Positions 52,128-56,324 of a DNA stretch of 56,324 bases are shown here, one piece after another. The number at the start of each line of letters is the position of its first letter. Positions within the stretch are counted from its first letter, which is position 1. Source of the stretch: Candidatus Sodalis sp. SoCistrobi. GTDB lineage: Bacteria > Pseudomonadota > Gammaproteobacteria > Enterobacterales > Enterobacteriaceae. Below the pieces are notes generated by a model that saw nothing but the letters and a program-made list of their open reading frames with translations, had not been told where the DNA came from and made no database searches. The position numbers and the translations under genes were made by a program. The stretch covers positions 1 to 56,324 of the forward strand of contig NZ_FRDB01000002.1 in assembly GCF_900143145.1 (NCBI RefSeq). Direction: 5' to 3'.

Positions 52128-54725
52128 GTGCTAGAAGATTATCGTAAGCACGTTGCCGAGCGTGCTGCACAGGGCATTGCCCCTAAGCCTCTCGATGCCG
52201 CACAAATGGCGGCGCTGGTTGAAGTGCTAAAAAACCCGCCGGCGGGTGAAGAAGCCTATTTGCTGGATCTGCTGACCAATCGGGTCCCCCCAGGCGTGGA
52301 CGAAGCAGCTTACGTGAAAGCGGGTTTCCTCGCGGCCGTTGCCAAGGGTGAGGCGCAGTCTCCGTTGGTGACGGCGGAAAAGGCCATTGAACTGCTGGGC
52401 ACCATGCAAGGCGGCTACAACATTTTGCCGCTGGTGGACGCGCTGGATAATGACGCGCTGGCGCCCCTCGCCGCGCGCGCGCTAAAGCCGATGCTGCTGA
52501 TGTTCGACAATTTCTATGATGTGGAAGAAAAAGCCCGCGCCGGCAATACCCATGCCCAGGACGTCATGGCATCCTGGGCCGAGGCGGAATGGTTCTTATC
52601 CCGTCCGCCGCTGGCGGAAAAAATGACCGTTACCGTTTTCAAGGTCACCGGCGAAACCAATACCGATGACCTCTCGCCGGCGCCCGACGCCTGGTCGCGG
52701 CCGGATATTCCCCTGCATGCCCTGGCGATGCTGAAGAACGCCCGTGACGGCATTATCCCCGATCAGCCCGGCAACGTGGGCCCCATTCAGCAGATCGAGG
52801 CGTTGAACGGCAAAGGTTTCCCGCTGGCCTACGTCGGCGATGTGGTAGGGACCGGTTCCTCGCGCAAATCCGCCACCAACTCGGTGCTGTGGTTCATGGG
52901 CGACGATATTCCCTATGTGCCGAACAAACGCGGCGGCGGCGTGGTACTGGGCAGCAAAATCGCGCCGATTTTCTTCAATACAATGGAAGATGCCGGCGCC
53001 CTGCCGATTGAAGTGGACGTTTCTGATTTGAACATGGGCGACGTCATTGATATTTACCCCTTCGCGGGTGAAGTGCGTCATCATGACACCGGCGCGCTGC
53101 TGGCCAGTTTTGAGCTGAAAACGGATGTGCTGGTCGATGAAGTGCGCGCCGGCGGCCGTATTCCGCTCATCATTGGCCGCGGTCTGACCGCGCGCGCGCG
53201 CGAATCGCTGGGGCTTCCCCCGAGCACCATCTTCCGCCACGCGCGCGATGTCGCCGCCAGCGACAAAGGCTACACGCTGGCGCAGAAAATGGTCGGCCGC
53301 GCCTGCGGCGTGCCGGGCGTGCGGCCTGGGCAATATTGCGAGCCGAAAATGACGTCGGTCGGATCGCAAGACACCACCGGCCCCATGACCCGCGATGAAT
53401 TGAAAGATCTGGCGTGTCTGGGCTTCTCCGCCGACCTGGTGATGCAGTCGTTCTGCCACACCGCCGCCTATCCCAAGCCGGTGGACGTGCAGACCCACCA
53501 TACCCTGCCGGACTTTATCATGAACCGCGGTGGCGTCTCTTTACGCCCGGGCGATGGGATCATCCACTCCTGGCTGAACCGTATGCTGCTGCCCGATACC
53601 GTCGGCACCGGCGGGGATTCCCACACTCGCTTCCCGATCGGCATCTCGTTCCCGGCAGGGTCCGGTCTGGTGGCCTTTGCCGCCGCGACCGGGGTGATGC
53701 CGCTGGACATGCCTGAATCGGTGTTGGTGCGTTTCAAAGGTACCATGCAGCCGGGCATTACCCTGCGCGACCTGGTGCATGCGATTCCGCTATACGCCAT
53801 CAAGCAGGGGCTGCTGACGGTTGAGAAAAAGGGCAAGAAAAACATTTTCTCCGGCCGCATTCTCGAGATCGAAGGGCTGCCGGAGCTGAAAGTGGAACAG
53901 GCGTTTGAATTGGCGGACGCCTCGGCGGAACGCTCAGCCGCCGGTTGTACCATTAAGCTCGATCAGGCGCACATTACCGAATATTTGAATTCCAATATCG
54001 TGCTGTTGAAATGGATGATTTCGGAGGGTTACGGCGATCGCCGCACGCTGGAACGGCGTGTTACCGGCATGGAAAGCTGGCTGGCCAATCCCTCGCTGCT
54101 GGCGGCGGATGCGGATGCTGAATATGCCGCGGTCATCGACATCGATCTGGCCGAGATCAACGAGCCTATCCTGTGTGCGCCGAACGACCCAGACGATGCC
54201 CGTTTGCTGTCGGACGTTGCCGGGAGCAAAATCGATGAAGTCTTTATCGGCTCCTGCATGACCAATATTGGCCACTTCCGCGCCGCGGGCAAATTGCTCG
54301 ACAGCCACAAAGGACAACTGCCGACCCGCCTGTGGGTCGCGCCGCCAACCAAAATGGACGCCGCCCAGCTCACCGAAGAAGGGTACTACAGCGTATTCGG
54401 CAAGAGCGGTGCGCGCATGGAAATCCCGGGCTGTTCGCTGTGCATGGGTAACCAGGCGCGGGTAACGGATGGTGCCACGGTGGTGTCGACCTCGACCCGT
54501 AACTTCCCCAATCGTTTGGGCAACGGTGCCGATGTCTATCTGGCCTCCGCGGAGCTGGCGGCGGTCACCTCGCTGCTGGGCCGTTTACCGACGGTCGAAG
54601 AGTATCTGCAGGCGATGGCGATGGTGGATCAGACGGCGGTGGATACCTATCGCTACCTGAATTTCGACCGTCTCAGCGAATATACCGATAAAGCCGATCA
54701 GGTCATTTTCCAAACCGCGGTCTGA
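52128..54725 (+). CDS. acnB: aconitate hydratase B
   Basis: AcnB interconverts citrate and isocitrate in the TCA cycle and acts as an RNA-binding regulator when its cluster is lost. The start is GTG at 52128 ([20 protein letters not shown] follows), after GAGGAG, giving 865 residues as in E. coli. The N-terminal HEAT-like domain, the swivel domain ([15 protein letters not shown] near 243), [20 protein letters not shown], and the three 4Fe-4S cysteines in IGSCMTNIG and [12 protein letters not shown] are intact. A terminator follows. Confidence 0.97.
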   Translation: MLEDYRKHVAERAAQGIAPKPLDAAQMAALVEVLKNPPAGEEAYLLDLLTNRVPPGVDEAAYVKAGFLAAVAKGEAQSPLVTAEKAIELLGTMQGGYNILPLVDALDNDALAPLAARALKPMLLMFDNFYDVEEKARAGNTHAQDVMASWAEAEWFLSRPPLAEKMTVTVFKVTGETNTDDLSPAPDAWSRPDIPLHALAMLKNARDGIIPDQPGNVGPIQQIEALNGKGFPLAYVGDVVGTGSSRKSATNSVLWFMGDDIPYVPNKRGGGVVLGSKIAPIFFNTMEDAGALPIEVDVSDLNMGDVIDIYPFAGEVRHHDTGALLASFELKTDVLVDEVRAGGRIPLIIGRGLTARARESLGLPPSTIFRHARDVAASDKGYTLAQKMVGRACGVPGVRPGQYCEPKMTSVGSQDTTGPMTRDELKDLACLGFSADLVMQSFCHTAAYPKPVDVQTHHTLPDFIMNRGGVSLRPGDGIIHSWLNRMLLPDTVGTGGDSHTRFPIGISFPAGSGLVAFAAATGVMPLDMPESVLVRFKGTMQPGITLRDLVHAIPLYAIKQGLLTVEKKGKKNIFSGRILEIEGLPELKVEQAFELADASAERSAAGCTIKLDQAHITEYLNSNIVLLKWMISEGYGDRRTLERRVTGMESWLANPSLLAADADAEYAAVIDIDLAEINEPILCAPNDPDDARLLSDVAGSKIDEVFIGSCMTNIGHFRAAGKLLDSHKGQLPTRLWVAPPTKMDAAQLTEEGYYSVFGKSGARMEIPGCSLCMGNQARVTDGATVVSTSTRNFPNRLGNGADVYLASAELAAVTSLLGRLPTVEEYLQAMAMVDQTAVDTYRYLNFDRLSEYTDKADQVIFQTAV

Positions 54726-54777
54726 CGCGTAGCTGGTCGGCGGCAATCTCTGCCGACCGCTTCGGCTAACCCTCCAC

Positions 54778-54807
54778 CGCCCGTCGCTGCTGACGGGCGT
54801 TTTTTTT
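54778..54807 (+). terminator. acnB terminator
   Basis: CGCCCGTC (54778-54785) and GACGGGCG (54792-54799) form an 8-bp stem with a 6-nt loop, followed directly by eight T (54800-54807). It is 52 bp after the acnB stop. Confidence 0.93.
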
Positions 54808-54948
54808 AGAGGGACGTGGTACGCGATGTACTGCGGCGCCAACGGTGGATGGTTCTCGCTATCGGGCTTTGGCTGACGAGGAAAAAGCGCGTAAAATCCG
54901 TTTATCTTCCACCGCCGTGTGCAAAAAAAGACGGCACAGCGCCCCTTA

Positions 54949-56324
54949 CATAGGTATCTACACATCAGGGAGGAGGCTTAAGAGCAACTCTCGCTAAATG
55001 AGTAAGTTCTTCCAGACTATATTCCGATAATAATTTTAGTGTATTCAACAAGATGGATAGGCCAGCGAGCAGAGCAGGAGCGCTCTCTCTGCGGCCTCGC
55101 TTTTGCTGTCGTCCTGACAAGCGACATATCAGCTGGCGGGCTGCCGCATTTTCTTCTCCTTCAGCGCGTTGCAGCCGCCATACCAGAACAGCAGCCATAC
55201 TGGCTATTAACAACCTGCGTAGTACGGCTGGCGCGCTGCGCTGAAGCCATGTTTCTACGTCATGTCCGGCACCTTTCAGCAACTTAAAAAATGATTCAAT
55301 ATTCCAGCGCCAGTAATACCAACGAGCTACTTCCTCGCAGGTGATCTCGCTGCAAACGTTTGTAAGCAGCGTCCAGCGTCCCACCACATTACCGAGATCA
55401 TCCGTAAGCCGAACAACAACCAATCTGACCGTCAGAGGCTCTCCAGGTTGGATTTTTATGCGGCGGCCGGTTTCTTTATCTTTACGCTTCTGCTGCGCAG
55501 CTCGGGTTATGACTATCGAGGTTTCACTGATTTCCATATCAGCTTTTTTCCCTTTCCAGTCTACCTGTCCGCATCCGTTGTATGGCAGAAGAGCAGCAAT
55601 CTCACCAATTTTCAATGAATTACCTTGCCACTCTGCACCATGTCCTTCTTTTCCTCGGATAAGCCAGCATATTCCTTGAGTACTCAACGTCCGCATATGT
55701 CCAATAGAGTCACCCTCTCTATCAATTATATGAATCAGCTTTTTACCTATATTAAGCGATTCCACACGGGCAATATCGGTCGTCAAGGCGTCCATATGTG
55801 TCTGCCGTTCGGACAGTCCTTCCGCCAACGTTGAATGACAACCGGTTGCATCGGTAAGTGTCTGAGATAGAGGCGCTATTGGCAAACCCGTGCCAGCATC
55901 AACCAGCAAGCTGCTTTGAAGTTCATATCCAACATCGCCACCGTGCGTCATTTTTAAGCGTCCGTATTTGGCATGATGGTAAAGAAATTGTAAACGTGAC
56001 CAATCATGAACAACGAGAGCGTATGGATGCGGGCTAAGCGAAATTTGCTCAAGTGCTAGCGAAATAATTGGCTCATTGAGTTGACTGAAGCTAATTCGCT
56101 TATTATTCAGAAAACGCCAGACAGCTTGGGTAGTTGCGAAAGTTGATTTTTGAGCACTTGCGAGGTCTTTAACCGCAGAAGCAAGAAGAGCCGCGGGCGT
56201 CATATGCTGTTTAACCAGCGTCTGATATCGGCGGGTAAGGCGAGAGTCAATCCCGCCAACAGATAGGTTGAAATCATTCTGCAAAGTAATAACAGGTATC
56301 ACGATAAATGTGTAGATACCTATG
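54949..56324 (-). mobile_element. IS4-family insertion sequence, apparently complete
   Basis: A 17-bp perfect inverted repeat CATAGGTATCTACACAT lies at 54949-54965 and, as its complement, at 56308-56324, framing a single transposase gene. The element is 1376 bp if the ends are exact. The right repeat touches the window edge, so neither the true outer boundary nor a target-site duplication can be checked. Confidence 0.9.
54965..56302 (-). CDS. IS4-family transposase
   Basis: The 445-residue DDE transposase is intact. The triad is visible as Asp in VVHDWSRLQF, Asp in IIDREGDSIG and Glu in the family signature Y-(2)-R-(3)-E-(6)-K, here YYWRWNIESFFKLLK near 330-344. The N-terminal region has the TTQAVWRFLNNKRISF DNA-binding block of the Tn5/IS50-like branch. 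The stop overlaps the left inverted repeat. It lies directly downstream of acnB, pointing towards it. Confidence 0.92.
   Translation of the reverse strand: MIPVITLQNDFNLSVGGIDSRLTRRYQTLVKQHMTPAALLASAVKDLASAQKSTFATTQAVWRFLNNKRISFSQLNEPIISLALEQISLSPHPYALVVHDWSRLQFLYHHAKYGRLKMTHGGDVGYELQSSLLVDAGTGLPIAPLSQTLTDATGCHSTLAEGLSERQTHMDALTTDIARVESLNIGKKLIHIIDREGDSIGHMRTLSTQGICWLIRGKEGHGAEWQGNSLKIGEIAALLPYNGCGQVDWKGKKADMEISETSIVITRAAQQKRKDKETGRRIKIQPGEPLTVRLVVVRLTDDLGNVVGRWTLLTNVCSEITCEEVARWYYWRWNIESFFKLLKGAGHDVETWLQRSAPAVLRRLLIASMAAVLVWRLQRAEGEENAAARQLICRLSGRQQKRGRRESAPALLAGLSILLNTLKLLSEYSLEELTHLARVALKPPP

Overview
The window looks like the chromosome of a Sodalis-allied insect symbiont (Enterobacterales, Pectobacteriaceae/Bruguierivoracaceae). 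Housekeeping proteins are close to their E. coli counterparts and lie in the same order as the E. coli leu-ilvIH-cra-mra/dcw-secA-guaC-nadC-ampDE-pdh-acnB segment. The DNA is GC-rich, and the signs of recent genome decay are plain: an IS-truncated gene, a single-base nonsense mutation, a mobile group II intron, IS elements at both ends, missing genes and many short tandem-repeat tracts in spacers. The genus assignment is inference from gene content and decay pattern; the species cannot be fixed by eye.

Layout. 1-269: right end of an IS3-family element that has cut leuA. 270-912: leuA N-terminal fragment with an intact leuL leader peptide and attenuator. 1322-3540: ilvI (intact) and ilvH (nonsense at codon 31); leuO, expected between leu and ilv, is absent. 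3541-4361: spacer with four 63-bp tandem repeats. 4362-5851: cra and convergent alaE. 6605-23671: the division and cell wall (dcw) cluster in one direction, mraZ-rsmH-ftsL-ftsI-murE-murF-mraY-murD-ftsW-murG-murC-ftsQ-ftsA-ftsZ-lpxC, with MraZ operator repeats in front and ddlB missing between murC and ftsQ. 23753-28118: dciA (DUF721, opposite strand), secM-secA and mutT. 28430-30021: yacG-zapD-coaE on the minus strand. 30206-31249: guaC. 31714-36894: hofC-hofB-ppdD (type IV pilus-like genes), split by a 2.4-kb group II intron whose insertion separates the hofB Shine-Dalgarno from its start codon. 37050-39448: nadC, ampD, ampE. 39570-40940: aroP. 41458-48654: PdhR operator, pdhR, aceE, aceF, lpd. 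48702-51636: an accessory island absent from the E. coli order, holding an unknown protein with a faint resemblance to SPI-2-type type III effectors and a GH18 chitinase-like protein whose alanine-rich tail is cut by an in-frame stop. 52128-54725: acnB. 54949-56324: an IS4-family element.

How it works together. Most genes are single-copy essentials: peptidoglycan precursor synthesis and divisome, lipid A entry (LpxC), Sec export, CoA and NAD synthesis, pyruvate to acetyl-CoA to TCA. These are intact. Decay is concentrated in branched-chain amino acid synthesis (leuA, ilvH) and the pilus-like operon, which fits life in a host that supplies nutrients. The least explained parts are the lpd-acnB island and the family of unrelated tandem-repeat loci (63, about 32, about 72, 23, 36 and 42 bp units).
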